From an uncultured Oceanospirillaceae bacterium (GTDB taxonomy: Bacteria; Pseudomonadota; Gammaproteobacteria; Pseudomonadales; Balneatricaceae): 64,000 bases of DNA. The notes under the pieces were generated by a model. The model saw only the letters and a list, made by a program, of their open reading frames with translations, had not been told where the DNA came from and ran no database searches. Every line of letters starts with the position of its first letter. Within the stretch, counting starts at the first letter, position 1. The stretch spans positions 186,001 through 250,000 of the forward strand of contig CAJXNY010000001.1 in the NCBI GenBank assembly GCA_913057435.1, given 5' to 3'. Positions 8,628-17,423 of the stretch are shown here, piece by piece. Made by a program: the position numbers and the translations under genes.

Positions 8628-9977
8628 TCATTTACATTTTTTACATTTATCACCCTGTAACCCGGGCAACCATAGCCTCATCACCAGCCCACCCCTGTCA
8701 GGGTTCTGTGCTGATAGCGTGCCGCCTGCCCCCTGGATCTGCCGTTGGGCCAGTGCAAGGCCCAACCCTGCCCCGCCGCCATCACGGTTGCGCGAACGGT
8801 CCAGCCGGAAAAACGGCAGGAAAATATTCGCCAGCTGGGCCTGGGGTACACCGGGCCCCTGATCCTGCACCGATACCTGATAGCCGCCGTTCAGCGGCTG
8901 CGCGCTGACCGATACAACCTGCCCAGCCGGGGTATGGCGCAACGCGTTGCGGATTATATTTTCCAGCGCCTGACTCAGTGCTCGCTCATCGGCTGGCACC
9001 TGCTCCAGCCCGTCGGCCAGCTGTAACGTCAGCTGGCGGTCCGGGTATTCATAGCGGGCATCGTCAGCAATCACTTCCATCAGCAATGACAGGTCCACCG
9101 GCTGAGTCAGCACAGGTTGCGCATCATGTTCCAGTGCCGCCAGCAACAGGGTGTCTTCCACCAGCTGGCGCATCGCCTGCGCCTCTTTACGGCCCCGTTC
9201 ACGCAACTGATCCGCAGTCATATCATCGTCGAGTGCCAGCTCAAGCCGGGTCAGCGGGGTGCGCAGTTCATGGGACAGATCATGGATCAGGTGACGCTGG
9301 GTACGGATCAGCCCGCCAATATGGTCCGCCATGCGGTCAAACGTCTGGGCCAGTTCATCCAGCTCATCCATGCGACGGCCGCTCGGGTTATACACCCGCA
9401 CATCATAATCACCGGCATCAAAACGTCGGGTCGCCTGCTGCAGCTGGCGCAGGGGTCGCATCAGGTGGCGGTAAAACAACGCACACAGCAGCAACATCAA
9501 CAGCACTGGTGGCACCACCTGAAGTAAACGGTGGGTATACGGCCACCAGCGCCCTGGTAGCATACGCGCAGGCAGGCGCACCGCCAGCGACGTTACCCCG
9601 TCAGTAAAAGGGATCTGAATAATGGGAGTGTCATGGTGAAGGTGCACTGGCCAGTCCAGCCCCCGGCCAATCCGGTTCAGGGTAAAGGGGGTTTCCAGCC
9701 CCGCTGTCAGCCAGTGCTCCTCGACCCGGACCACCGTAATCAGCGTGTTTTCCTGTTGCTGCAGTGCCTGTAGCCACTGCTCCCGCAACACCGTATCTCC
9801 AGTGCCAGACAGCGCCTCAGCCCTGTTTGCCCACTGCTGCATCTCCTGCTGATCAGCCGGGTCAAGCAGGCTCATCTGCCGCTCAACCCAGTCTCCAGCC
9901 ATGCCGACCAGCGTCACCAGCAACACCGCAGCCAGACCAAAACTCAGGCATAGCTTCCAGTACAGACGCCGACTCAT
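8628..9977 (-). CDS. Two-component sensor histidine kinase
   Basis: About 449 residues from the ATG at 9977, which overlaps the response-regulator stop (ATGA). The first transmembrane helix lies near residues 10-30 and the second near 150-175, enclosing a periplasmic sensor of about 120 residues. A HAMP linker follows (MRPLRQLQQATRRFDAGDYD). The HisKA domain contains HDLSHELRTPLTRLE with the phospho-accepting His, and the HATPase domain has an N box (ENIIRNALRH), G1 (DQGPGVP) and G2 (GAGLGLALAQ). It has the architecture of OmpR-type sensors and presumably phosphorylates the adjacent regulator. It ends in an odd Lys/Cys tail (CKKCK). The proximity to a TonB receptor suggests it senses metal or envelope state, which is inference. 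Confidence 0.93.
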   Translation of the reverse strand: MSRRLYWKLCLSFGLAAVLLVTLVGMAGDWVERQMSLLDPADQQEMQQWANRAEALSGTGDTVLREQWLQALQQQENTLITVVRVEEHWLTAGLETPFTLNRIGRGLDWPVHLHHDTPIIQIPFTDGVTSLAVRLPARMLPGRWWPYTHRLLQVVPPVLLMLLLCALFYRHLMRPLRQLQQATRRFDAGDYDVRVYNPSGRRMDELDELAQTFDRMADHIGGLIRTQRHLIHDLSHELRTPLTRLELALDDDMTADQLRERGRKEAQAMRQLVEDTLLLAALEHDAQPVLTQPVDLSLLMEVIADDARYEYPDRQLTLQLADGLEQVPADERALSQALENIIRNALRHTPAGQVVSVSAQPLNGGYQVSVQDQGPGVPQAQLANIFLPFFRLDRSRNRDGGGAGLGLALAQRQIQGAGGTLSAQNPDRGGLVMRLWLPGLQGDKCKKCK

Positions 9978-10723
9978 CGCAAGCGGTATCCCTGACCATG
10001 AACAGTCTGAATCTGACAGTCCAGACACCCCAGCTGGGCCAGCTTGCGGCGCAGTTTACTGATATGCATATCCAGGCTGCGATCGTAACGACTCCAGGGC
10101 CGTCCCATCACCTCCTGATACAGCATCGGCTTGCTCAGCACCTCACCGGCACAGCGCATCAGTTGCTGCAGCAAGCTGTATTCGGTGGGTGTGAGTGGCA
10201 GGGATTGCTGCTGCCAGCACAGCTGCAGACCTTCAGCCTGCAATGTCAGCCCGGCATAGTTCAGCGGGGCCTGCTGCTCCGGTTCAGGCTCAATCACCGC
10301 ACCACTACGGCGTAATACAGCGTCGACCCGCAACATCAATTCGGTGATATTAAACGGCTTGGTCAGGTAATCATCCGCGCCACACTGCAGGCCTCGAATG
10401 CGCTGCTGCTCGTCACCGCAGGCCGTGAGCATAATCACCGGCGTATTGTGCTGCTGGCGCAAAGCAGTCAGCACGCTGAGGCCATCACGCCGGGGCAGCA
10501 GCCAGTCAAGCAGGATCAGGTTAAACCGCTGCTGGCGGGTATGGCACAGCGCCTGTTCGCCATCAAAACAGGTGGTCACCTGGTAGCCACGCTGGCGCAG
10601 CTGACGACTAAGCAGTTCATTCAGGCTCTGATCATCCTCAACAATCAGTACCTGAGCCTGTGAGGCGAGCTGGGACGTGTAAGAGGGAGAGGCGCAAATG
10701 GGCACAGACATACAACCTGTCAT
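9974..10723 (-). CDS. OmpR-family response regulator
   Basis: About 249 residues. The receiver domain (about 23-135) has the acidic pocket VEDDQ, the phospho-acceptor Asp in LILLDWLLPRRDG, the conserved Thr in MLTACGD and Lys in YLTKPF. A C-terminal winged-helix DNA-binding domain of OmpR/PhoB type follows (LTPTEYSLLQQL, RSLDMHISKLRRKL, VHGQGYRL). Two starts are possible: ATG 10723, with AGG directly adjacent, and ATG 10711, with AGG four bases upstream. It is translationally coupled to the kinase. Promoter sequence upstream includes a Fur-like box shared with the divergent AraC gene. Confidence 0.93.
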   Translation of the reverse strand: MTGCMSVPICASPSYTSQLASQAQVLIVEDDQSLNELLSRQLRQRGYQVTTCFDGEQALCHTRQQRFNLILLDWLLPRRDGLSVLTALRQQHNTPVIMLTACGDEQQRIRGLQCGADDYLTKPFNITELMLRVDAVLRRSGAVIEPEPEQQAPLNYAGLTLQAEGLQLCWQQQSLPLTPTEYSLLQQLMRCAGEVLSKPMLYQEVMGRPWSRYDRSLDMHISKLRRKLAQLGCLDCQIQTVHGQGYRLR

Positions 10724-10767
10724 CCTGATGAGTGATCGAAGCCGCGCAGACTGACAAAAGCTGACAA

Positions 10768-10792
10768 ATAATGCAAACCATTATCATTAATA
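10768..10792. promoter_or_regulatory. Fur-like operator between response regulator and AraC genes
   Basis: TGCAAACCATTATCA (10772-10786) matches TGATAATnATTATCA at about 11 of 14 positions, with a perfect right half (ATTATCA). It lies in the divergent intergenic space between the two-component operon and the AraC-type gene, so one site could govern both. The match was made by eye. Confidence 0.5.
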
Positions 10793-10851
10793 TCTTTACG
10801 TCGATCCTGTTATCAAACACCCCAAAATGTCGGTTCTGTTACACTGGCCCA

Positions 10852-11619
10852 ATGATCCCCTTGCAACCCACGCTGGATATTCGCAGCTATCAGCCCCACG
10901 CCCATATTCATCAGCATGATTATCATCAGCTGGTGCTGCCCGTTGCAGGTCAGCTACAGATGCAGGTGGGCCACAGGGAGGGGCTGGTCAGCAATCAGCA
11001 GATCGCGCTGATTGCCGCCGGTGAAGATCACGGTTTCCATGCCGATGGCCATAACCGCTTTATTGTGGCCGATATTCCCGACCGGCTGGCACCACAGCTG
11101 GCCCGGCTGCCTGCATTTATGCCGCTGGACCCGGTGCTGAGCCAGTACATCCACTTTCTCCACCTGCAATTAAGCCTGCCAGGCAGCGCCCAGCTGGATA
11201 GTCAGCCACAGATGCTGCAATTACTGCTGCAGCTATTACATGAGCGCACCGGCGAGCCACGCCAGCTCGACCCGCGCATCGCCGCCGCTCGCCATTATCT
11301 GGACCAGCACTACGCTCAGTCGATATCGCTGGCCACCCTGGCCCGCGTAGCCAGCCTCAGCCCGCGTCAACTCAGTGAACTGTTTCACCGCCAGTTCGCA
11401 ATGACCCCTCAGCAATATCAGACCGACAAGCGTATGCGGCACGCCCACCAGTTGCTGTGCAACACCACCCTGAGCGTGCAACGCATCGCTGATCAGGTCG
11501 GCTATCAAAGCCTGGCAGCGTTCAGTAACCGCTTTCGCAAGCACTTTGGCCAGCCCCCTCGCAATGTCCGCCAGATCGACAAACAGCCTCGCCAGATCAG
11601 CAAAGACGGCACCCGGTAG
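10852..11619 (+). CDS. AraC-family transcriptional regulator
   Basis: About 255 residues from the ATG at 10852; the frame is open back to 10771, but that segment overlaps the Fur-like box and reads as promoter. The N-terminal cupin-like sensor domain has the HDYHQLVLPVAGQLQM pattern and IALIAAGEDHGF. The C-terminal double helix-turn-helix of the AraC/XylS family is clear: SLATLARVASLSPRQLSELF, then VQRIADQVGYQSLAAFSNRF with the family RKHFGQPP ending. No good ribosome site is seen. It may regulate the neighbouring EamA exporter, the two-component operon or both. Confidence 0.9.
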   Translation: MIPLQPTLDIRSYQPHAHIHQHDYHQLVLPVAGQLQMQVGHREGLVSNQQIALIAAGEDHGFHADGHNRFIVADIPDRLAPQLARLPAFMPLDPVLSQYIHFLHLQLSLPGSAQLDSQPQMLQLLLQLLHERTGEPRQLDPRIAAARHYLDQHYAQSISLATLARVASLSPRQLSELFHRQFAMTPQQYQTDKRMRHAHQLLCNTTLSVQRIADQVGYQSLAAFSNRFRKHFGQPPRNVRQIDKQPRQISKDGTR

Positions 11620-11669
11620 CCCGCTTTACACTGCCCGGCGTTACTAATCTGTTTGATTCAGGAGTTGTT

Positions 11670-12548
11670 ATGTCCAGCCAGGCACGCGCCACCGCGATCG
11701 GCGCTATCTCTATTGTGTTATGGGGCACCCTGGCCCTGCTGACCCGGCTTACCGATGGCCAGATACCGCCTTTTCAGATGATGGCGATGACCTTTACCAT
11801 TGCGTTCTTACTGATGTGTGGCCGCTGGTGGTTGCAGGGCCACAGTGGCACCCGCTATCTGCGCCAGCCTGCGGGCGTCTGGCTGCTGGGAGTTACCGGG
11901 TACTTTGGCTATCACCTGTGTTATTTCGTCGCCATGCAGCTGGCACCGGCAGTCGAGGTCAGCCTGCTGGCCTATCTCTGGCCGCTGCTGATTGTGCTGT
12001 TTGCCGCCCTGCTACCCGGTGAAACACTCAAGCCTCGGCACCTGCTCGGCGCTCTGCTGGCACTGGGCGGATGCTGGCTGCTGATCGGCCAGGGCGGGGC
12101 CGGGTTTGATCCGCAATACCTGACCGGCTACCTGCTGGCGCTGGCCTGCGCACTGATCTGGTCCGGCTATTCGGTGGCCAGTCGCCGGGTCAGTGCGATC
12201 CCCACTGACGCTGTGGGCTGGTTCTGCGCCGCGACGGCGCTGCTGGCACTGGGCTGTCATCTGGCCTGGGAGGAAACCCGCTGGTCGCTGGGCACTGATC
12301 AGTGGATCGGCATTATCGGCCTGGGCACCGGCCCGGTCGGGCTGGCCTTTTTCACCTGGGATCACGGCATCAAACACGGCAACCTGCCACTGCTGGGTGT
12401 ACTGGCCTATGCCGCCCCGTTGATCTCCATTCTATTACTGGTGCTGGCCGGGCACGCCGAGCCCAGCATAATACTGCTGCTCGCCTGCCTGACCATCGTT
12501 GGGGGCTCGCTGGTGGCCGGATTACCGCGCAAACCGGCGGCGGATTGA
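11670..12548 (+). CDS. EamA/DMT-family exporter (YddG-like)
   Basis: 292 residues with ten predicted hydrophobic segments arranged as two EamA repeats, the usual drug/metabolite transporter layout. The strongest segments are IVLWGTLALLTRL, LLAYLWPLLIVLFAALLPGE and the second-repeat match YAAPLISILLLVLAG. LAYLWPLL with a following acidic residue is typical of amino-acid exporters such as YddG, so aromatic amino acid or metabolite export is a fair inference. AGGAG lies about seven bases before the ATG. It follows the AraC gene by 50 bp in the same direction, so co-transcription is possible. Confidence 0.88.
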   Translation: MSSQARATAIGAISIVLWGTLALLTRLTDGQIPPFQMMAMTFTIAFLLMCGRWWLQGHSGTRYLRQPAGVWLLGVTGYFGYHLCYFVAMQLAPAVEVSLLAYLWPLLIVLFAALLPGETLKPRHLLGALLALGGCWLLIGQGGAGFDPQYLTGYLLALACALIWSGYSVASRRVSAIPTDAVGWFCAATALLALGCHLAWEETRWSLGTDQWIGIIGLGTGPVGLAFFTWDHGIKHGNLPLLGVLAYAAPLISILLLVLAGHAEPSIILLLACLTIVGGSLVAGLPRKPAAD

Positions 12549-12788
12549 TACGCGTATCAAAACCAGGCTGCCTGTCGCCTGCTTATAAAGCACAGGCAAA
12601 CACTGATGAGAGAAACTAATTACAACATACCACCTACAGTATATTAAAAATAAAAAACCTTAAGGTTTAGTTTTAATAAAAACGATCATATCCATATTAG
12701 TAAACCCTGCCGACACCCGCCTAAGCCTTGACTAATCAGCTGCGTATGATATTTTACTGTCCTTTGCCATTTTATAAGGTCAATAAAG

Positions 12789-13364
12789 ATGCCAAAGGCC
12801 AGTGAAATCAAGAAAAACTCAGCCATCGAGTTTAACGGTAAAGTATTATTTGTAAAAGATATTGAGCGCTCTGTTCCCCAGGGCCGTGCTGGCGGCAGCC
12901 TGTACCGCATGCGTATGTACGATGTGGTTACCGGCAGCAAAGTTGATGAGACCTTTAAAGATTCAGATATGCTGAACTTCGCTGATCTGACTCGCCAGCC
13001 GTCCATGCTGTCGTACATTGATGGCGACGAATATGTATTCATGGACAATGAAGACTACACCCCGTACCACCTGAACAAAGACACCATCGCCGATGAACTA
13101 CTGTTTATCAACGAAGAGACCAAGGGCATCTACGTGATCCTGGTCGATGGCGCCCCCGTTGCACTGGACCTGCCAACCAGCGTTGAACTGGAAGTCATGG
13201 AAACAGACCCAGCGCTGAAAGGCGGTTCTGCAACGGCCCGTACCAAGCCTGCAAAACTGTCTACGGGCCTGACGGTACAGGTGCCTGAGCACATCGCCAC
13301 CGGTGATATGATCAAAGTAAACATTGAAGATAAAAAGTTCATGGGCCGCGGCGAAGCCAAGTAA
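12789..13364 (+). CDS. efpL: Elongation factor P-like protein EfpL (YeiP)
   Basis: 191 residues with the three-domain EF-P fold: KOW-like domain I (to about 65), central OB domain with [19 protein letters not shown], and C-terminal OB domain with [22 protein letters not shown]. Alignment is to EfpL/YeiP rather than EF-P: the tip of the domain I loop reads QGRAGGSLY with Arg at position 33 in place of the modified Lys of EF-P. EfpL relieves ribosome stalling at proline and certain other motifs without needing lysylation. An AAGG site lies about nine bases upstream. It is monocistronic and followed by an intrinsic terminator. Confidence 0.95.
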   Translation: MPKASEIKKNSAIEFNGKVLFVKDIERSVPQGRAGGSLYRMRMYDVVTGSKVDETFKDSDMLNFADLTRQPSMLSYIDGDEYVFMDNEDYTPYHLNKDTIADELLFINEETKGIYVILVDGAPVALDLPTSVELEVMETDPALKGGSATARTKPAKLSTGLTVQVPEHIATGDMIKVNIEDKKFMGRGEAK

Positions 13365-13383
13365 AGTAAGCGAACCATTATAG

Positions 13384-13418
13384 AAAAAGGATATGCCTGC
13401 AGGTATATCCTTTTTTTA
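13384..13418 (+). terminator. Rho-independent terminator after efpL
   Basis: An AAAAAGGATAT / ATATCCTTTTT stem extended by GCC/GGT around a TGCA loop, followed by TTTTTTT. It begins 20 bp past the efpL stop. This is a clear intrinsic terminator. Confidence 0.9.
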
Positions 13419-13754
13419 TTGACAGACTGACCAGACTGAAGCTAACAGTTCAGCCACCTGTAGCAGCGCGCTCCGCGCGCGTCTAATACTGAAGCAGAAT
13501 TCAAGAAACCACAGTACAACCCGCCACAAAAAATAAAACCCTGCTCATCCATATTCAACTAATATAATTTAAATAGAAACCAACCATCATTAAATTAAAA
13601 CAAATTAAACTGCACTGTTAATCAAATAAAACTCAAGCCAACCCTGCCTGTTTCAACATTATAAAACTCCTGTGGTCTGGCACTGTCTTGGGGTAAACTG
13701 CCAGCTGTTCAGAGCACACACGATTAACACCTGTCACAGCAAGAGTCGTAACCG
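13419..13754. other. Non-coding gap with one REP-like palindrome, upstream of modA
   Basis: About 335 bp with no credible gene. A GC palindrome (GTAGCAGCGCGCTCCGCGCG, starting near 13458) belongs to the repeat class that recurs at 18.0, 24.6, 29.3 and 31.5 kb. The rest (13500-13640) is very AT-rich. I see no clear ModE operator or Moco riboswitch. Confidence 0.6.
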
Positions 13755-14504
13755 ATGAGAGCCTTACTCCATAGCCTGATGCTGGCGTTAACACTGAGCA
13801 TCGCCGCCGGGCCGGTTCACGCCGACACGATCCGCGTTGCCGTGGCCAGTAACTTCGCCCCGGCAATCAAAGCACTCAGCCAGCAGTTTGAGCAGCAAAC
13901 CGGCCACCGGGTGCAGCTGGCGTTCGGCTCTACCGGTAAACAGTACGCCCAGATTATCCATGGCGCGCCCTTTGATGCGTTTTTCGCGGCTGACAGTAAG
14001 CGCCCCCAGCTGCTGGAGCAACAGGGAATCGCCCTGCCCGGCAGCCGATTTACCTATGCCATTGGCAAACTTGTGCTGTGGAGCCCGGAGCCTGGCCGGG
14101 TGGATGACCAGGGTCAGATACTCCAGCAAGGCTCCTTACGTCACCTGGCCCTGGCCAACCCCAAACTGGCCCCCTATGGCAAAGCCGCTGAACAGGTTAT
14201 GCGGGCCCAGGGCGTCTGGCAGGCGTGGCGAGGCCGGATAGTACGCGGGGAAAATATTGGCCAGGCATTACAGTTTGTAAAAAGCGGCAATGCCGAACTA
14301 GGCTTTGTAGCCTGGGCCCAGCTGCGCCAACCCGGCAGCGCTGTCACCGGTTCATGGTGGACGCCGCCTCAGTCATCCTACAGCCCAATCACCCAACAGG
14401 CCGTGCTGCTTAACGACAACCCCGTGGCGCGCCAGCTGCTGGCTTTTGTGCGTAGCGACAGCGCCCGTACGCTTATCCAGTCTTACGGATACACCCTGCC
14501 ATGA
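13755..14504 (+). CDS. modA: Molybdate ABC transporter substrate-binding protein ModA
   Basis: 249 residues. A signal peptide (about 1-23, ending HA) precedes the ModA-type fold: [20 protein letters not shown], then [13 protein letters not shown] and [11 protein letters not shown], the oxyanion-binding loops of molybdate/tungstate binding proteins. [23 protein letters not shown] is also characteristic. It captures molybdate in the periplasm and delivers it to ModBC. Its last codons overlap modB by 4 bp. Family assignment is strong; preference for Mo over W cannot be read. Confidence 0.95.
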   Translation: MRALLHSLMLALTLSIAAGPVHADTIRVAVASNFAPAIKALSQQFEQQTGHRVQLAFGSTGKQYAQIIHGAPFDAFFAADSKRPQLLEQQGIALPGSRFTYAIGKLVLWSPEPGRVDDQGQILQQGSLRHLALANPKLAPYGKAAEQVMRAQGVWQAWRGRIVRGENIGQALQFVKSGNAELGFVAWAQLRQPGSAVTGSWWTPPQSSYSPITQQAVLLNDNPVARQLLAFVRSDSARTLIQSYGYTLP

Positions 14505-15184
14505 GCCTGACCGACGCCGACCTGACCGCCCTGCTGGTCACCCTTAAACTGGCCGCCATCTCAACCTGTATCCTGCTGCTGGTTGGCACGCCCATCGCTT
14601 GGTGGCTGGCGCGCACCCGCTGGCGGTTCAAGTTTCTGATCGAAGCGGTGGTTGCTCTGCCACTGGTACTGCCGCCGACCGTGCTCGGCTTCTATCTGCT
14701 TGTCACCCTGGGGCCCCATGGTCCGATTGGCGGACTGATGGAAACCCTGGGCGGGCGACCGCTGGCCTTTACCTTCAGCGGGCTGGTGATCGGCTCGGTG
14801 CTCTATTCCATGCCGTTTGTGATTCAGCCGGTGCAGAATGCTTTCAGCGCCATCGGTAATCGCCCGCTGGAAGTGGCCGCCACCCTGCGCGCTTCACCGC
14901 TGGACCGTTTTTTCACCGTTGCCGTGCCGCTGGCCGCGCCGGGATTTATCACCGCTGCCGTGCTCGGCTTCGCCCATACCCTGGGCGAGTTCGGCGTGGT
15001 ACTGATGATTGGTGGCAATATCCCCGGCGAGACTCAGGTGGTCTCCATCGCCATCTATGACCATGTAGAAGCGCTGGAATATAGCCAGGCCCACTGGATT
15101 TCCGGCGGCCTGCTGCTGTTATCGTTTGTACTGCTGATGGCGGTTTACGCCCTCAATCGACGCTTTACTGTGGTGAAAACATGA
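14501..15184 (+). CDS. modB: Molybdate ABC transporter permease ModB
   Basis: 227 residues, an inner-membrane permease with about five to six helices. [20 protein letters not shown] and [23 protein letters not shown] carry the EAA-type loop that contacts the ATPase; [23 protein letters not shown] is the ModB signature. The gene overlaps modA and modC by ATGA junctions, so the three are one translationally coupled operon. Confidence 0.96.
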   Translation: MSLTDADLTALLVTLKLAAISTCILLLVGTPIAWWLARTRWRFKFLIEAVVALPLVLPPTVLGFYLLVTLGPHGPIGGLMETLGGRPLAFTFSGLVIGSVLYSMPFVIQPVQNAFSAIGNRPLEVAATLRASPLDRFFTVAVPLAAPGFITAAVLGFAHTLGEFGVVLMIGGNIPGETQVVSIAIYDHVEALEYSQAHWISGGLLLLSFVLLMAVYALNRRFTVVKT

Positions 15185-16248
15185 GTATCGAACTGCAACT
15201 CAGTCTGGCACGGGGTGATTTTTCACTGGATGTGGCACTAAGCCTGCCAGGGCGCGGCGTTACCGCCATCTTTGGCCCGTCCGGCTGTGGTAAAACGACT
15301 CTGTTACGGGCCATTGCCGGGCTGGAACCTGATGTTCAGGGCACACTGCAGGTCGGTGATCGCTGCTGGCAGGGGCCCGACCGTTTCCTCCCCACCCATA
15401 AACGCCCGCTGGGCTATGTGTTTCAGGAACCCAGCCTGTTTGCCCACCTGAGCGTGCAAGGCAATCTGGAATATGGCCTGAAGCGACGTAAAGGTCAGCC
15501 GGAAAAAATCGCCCTGGCCAGCGCCATCGAGCTGCTGGGCATCGGCCATCTGCTACAGCGTAAACCTCACCAACTGTCCGGCGGCGAGCAGCAGCGAGTG
15601 GCGATCGCCCGTGCGCTGGCGGTCAGCCCGGATATTCTGTTGATGGACGAGCCTCTGGCCGCGCTGGACCAGCAACGCAAGCAGGAGATTCTGCCCTATC
15701 TGGAGTCCCTGCATCAGACACTGGATATTCCGCTACTGTACGTCAGTCATTCACGGGATGAGGTGGCACGGCTGGCCGACCATATGGTGTTGCTGTCTGA
15801 GGGGCGGGTAAAGGCGACGGGCAGCATCAACGCGCTGTTCACCCGGCTGGACTTGAGTCTGGCCCATGAACCGGGCACTGAAACGGTTATTAACGCCGTG
15901 GTGGCTGGCCATGATGCCCACTATGGCCTGAGCCATCTCGACTTTGCCGGGGGCCGCTTCACCGTTGCCGGTAAACCGCTACCACTGGATCAGCCCGTGC
16001 GGCTGCAGGTACTGGCCCGTGATGTCAGCCTGACCCTGGAACACCAGGGCCAGACCAGCATCCTCAATATCTTCCCCGCCACCGTCGAAGCCCTGGCCGA
16101 GGCCGGGCCTGCGCATATCACCGTGCGTCTGCTGCTGGGCAACGTACCGCTGCTGTCGCGGATTACCCGCAAGTCAGCCGAGGAGCTGGGACTAGCACCA
16201 GGCACAGCGGTGTATGCGCAGATCAAAAGTGTGGCGTTGATGACCTGA
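15181..16248 (+). CDS. modC: Molybdate ABC transporter ATPase ModC
   Basis: 355 residues. The ABC domain has Walker A ([12 protein letters not shown]), Q-loop ([10 protein letters not shown]), signature ([15 protein letters not shown]), Walker B ([12 protein letters not shown]) and the H-loop (YVSHSRDE). The C-terminal 130 residues form a Mop/TOBE domain with paired beta segments ([23 protein letters not shown]) that senses oxyanion and can inhibit transport. It ends convergently with cbiX, 17 bp away. No modE regulator is present in the window. Confidence 0.96.
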   Translation: MSIELQLSLARGDFSLDVALSLPGRGVTAIFGPSGCGKTTLLRAIAGLEPDVQGTLQVGDRCWQGPDRFLPTHKRPLGYVFQEPSLFAHLSVQGNLEYGLKRRKGQPEKIALASAIELLGIGHLLQRKPHQLSGGEQQRVAIARALAVSPDILLMDEPLAALDQQRKQEILPYLESLHQTLDIPLLYVSHSRDEVARLADHMVLLSEGRVKATGSINALFTRLDLSLAHEPGTETVINAVVAGHDAHYGLSHLDFAGGRFTVAGKPLPLDQPVRLQVLARDVSLTLEHQGQTSILNIFPATVEALAEAGPAHITVRLLLGNVPLLSRITRKSAEELGLAPGTAVYAQIKSVALMT

Positions 16249-16265
16249 GCCGGTTACTGCAATGT

Positions 16266-17423
16266 TTAGCGGTGCGCCAGTGCTGTTTCATCACCCGCGG
16301 CATCAATACGCGCCTGTTCTTCGTCCAGGATGTCCTGTGGGAACTGGCTCATAAAGCAGCAACAGATGCCTTCACCGATCATGGTACGCGGGCCCAGCGG
16401 GTGGCCGATATGGCGGTACACGCCGTGGGAGTGGCCATGGCTATGATCATGTGAATGGCTGTGATCGTGGCTATGGCCGTGCTCATGTGCATGGTCGTGG
16501 CTGTGATCGTGATCGTGATCGTGATCGTGATCGTGATCGTGATCGTGGCTATGCTCTGCACTCGCGTCCTGGTACTCGGCATGGTGATGGTGCACATCCA
16601 CCTCACCGGCAGCCAGGCGACGTTTGAACGATTCCATCAGGGTTTCTTCACCGCTCTGGCCGTCCATGATTTCCCGTACCCGTACTTCAAAGGCATCGAT
16701 CACCTTATCGTGATCGCTCAGGTACGGTGCATTGATAAACTCAACGCCTGGGTTCTCTGCCGCAACCTTATCAACATAGCCGTAGATACGTTTGATCAGG
16801 CGACCCGTGAACAGGAAGTAAGGCGCGACAACCACGCGCTTGTAACCCAGCTTGAGCAGCTTCTCCAGTCCCACACCCACGGATGGGTAGGTCACGCCGG
16901 AATACACCGTATCCGCCCAGCCAAAGCCCATATTCTCATTAACGATGCGGGTCAGTTTGGCCGCTTCGGCGTTGGCCCAGCTATCGGACGTACCACGGCC
17001 AACGACTACCAGCAGAGTGTCGTAGAGGTTTTCCGGCGGCTGCTGCGGGTCATAGCCCAGTGATTCGTAAATCCGCGCCTGGAACGCTTCAACCATCGCC
17101 GGGTGCAGCCCCAGCTCGCTGCCATAGGTCACCTGCAGGCCGTCGTTCTTTTCTTCAAAGGTGGTCAGCACCGAGGGAATATCGTTCTTGGCGTGGGTCG
17201 CGGCAAACAGCATCCCTGGCACCGCCAGAATCTGTTCACAGCCCGCCTCTACCAGCCGGTTCAGGCCCATATGGATATTCGGCGCGGAGTATTCCAGAAA
17301 GCCGTATTCCACTGGCAGATCCGGGAAGCGCTTTTTCAGCCCTTCGGCGACTTTGCCAAACTCGCGTTCTGCTTCTTTGTCGCGGCTACCGTGGCCGCAA
17401 ATCATAATGCCCTGTTTCGACAT
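16266..17423 (-). CDS. cbiX: Sirohydrochlorin cobaltochelatase CbiX, long form with His-rich insert
   Basis: About 385 residues from the ATG at 17423, where the conserved start (MSKQGIMICGHGSRD) begins; upstream frame is repeat sequence. Two CbiX halves are visible: residues 1-130 with GHGSRD and the metal-binding THAKND, and about 135-265 with VVVGRGTSDSWAN and VVVAPYFLFTG. Between about 290 and 345 lies a long His-Asp tract, and near residue 358 a Cys triplet (GEGICCCFMSQ), resembling the His-rich and Fe-S-associated segments of long CbiX proteins. It inserts Co2+ into sirohydrochlorin, the first committed step of the early-cobalt B12 route. It is the distal gene of the B12 locus. Confidence 0.92.
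   Translation of the reverse strand: MSKQGIMICGHGSRDKEAEREFGKVAEGLKKRFPDLPVEYGFLEYSAPNIHMGLNRLVEAGCEQILAVPGMLFAATHAKNDIPSVLTTFEEKNDGLQVTYGSELGLHPAMVEAFQARIYESLGYDPQQPPENLYDTLLVVVGRGTSDSWANAEAAKLTRIVNENMGFGWADTVYSGVTYPSVGVGLEKLLKLGYKRVVVAPYFLFTGRLIKRIYGYVDKVAAENPGVEFINAPYLSDHDKVIDAFEVRVREIMDGQSGEETLMESFKRRLAAGEVDVHHHHAEYQDASAEHSHDHDHDHDHDHDHDHSHDHAHEHGHSHDHSHSHDHSHGHSHGVYRHIGHPLGPRTMIGEGICCCFMSQFPQDILDEEQARIDAAGDETALAHR
16503..16548. repeat. GATCGT hexanucleotide tandem repeat inside cbiX
   Basis: About seven uninterrupted copies of a 6-bp unit that encode alternating His-Asp on the minus strand. Because the unit is two codons, gain or loss of copies changes His-Asp number without shifting frame. 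Confidence 0.9.

Noticed and set aside
12650-12675. AAACCTTAAGGTTT palindrome after the EamA gene as a terminator
   Set aside because: The stem is AT-rich with almost no loop and a broken T-run; too weak to call.
16249-16265. Terminator between modC and cbiX
   Set aside because: Only 17 bp between stops and no stem seen.
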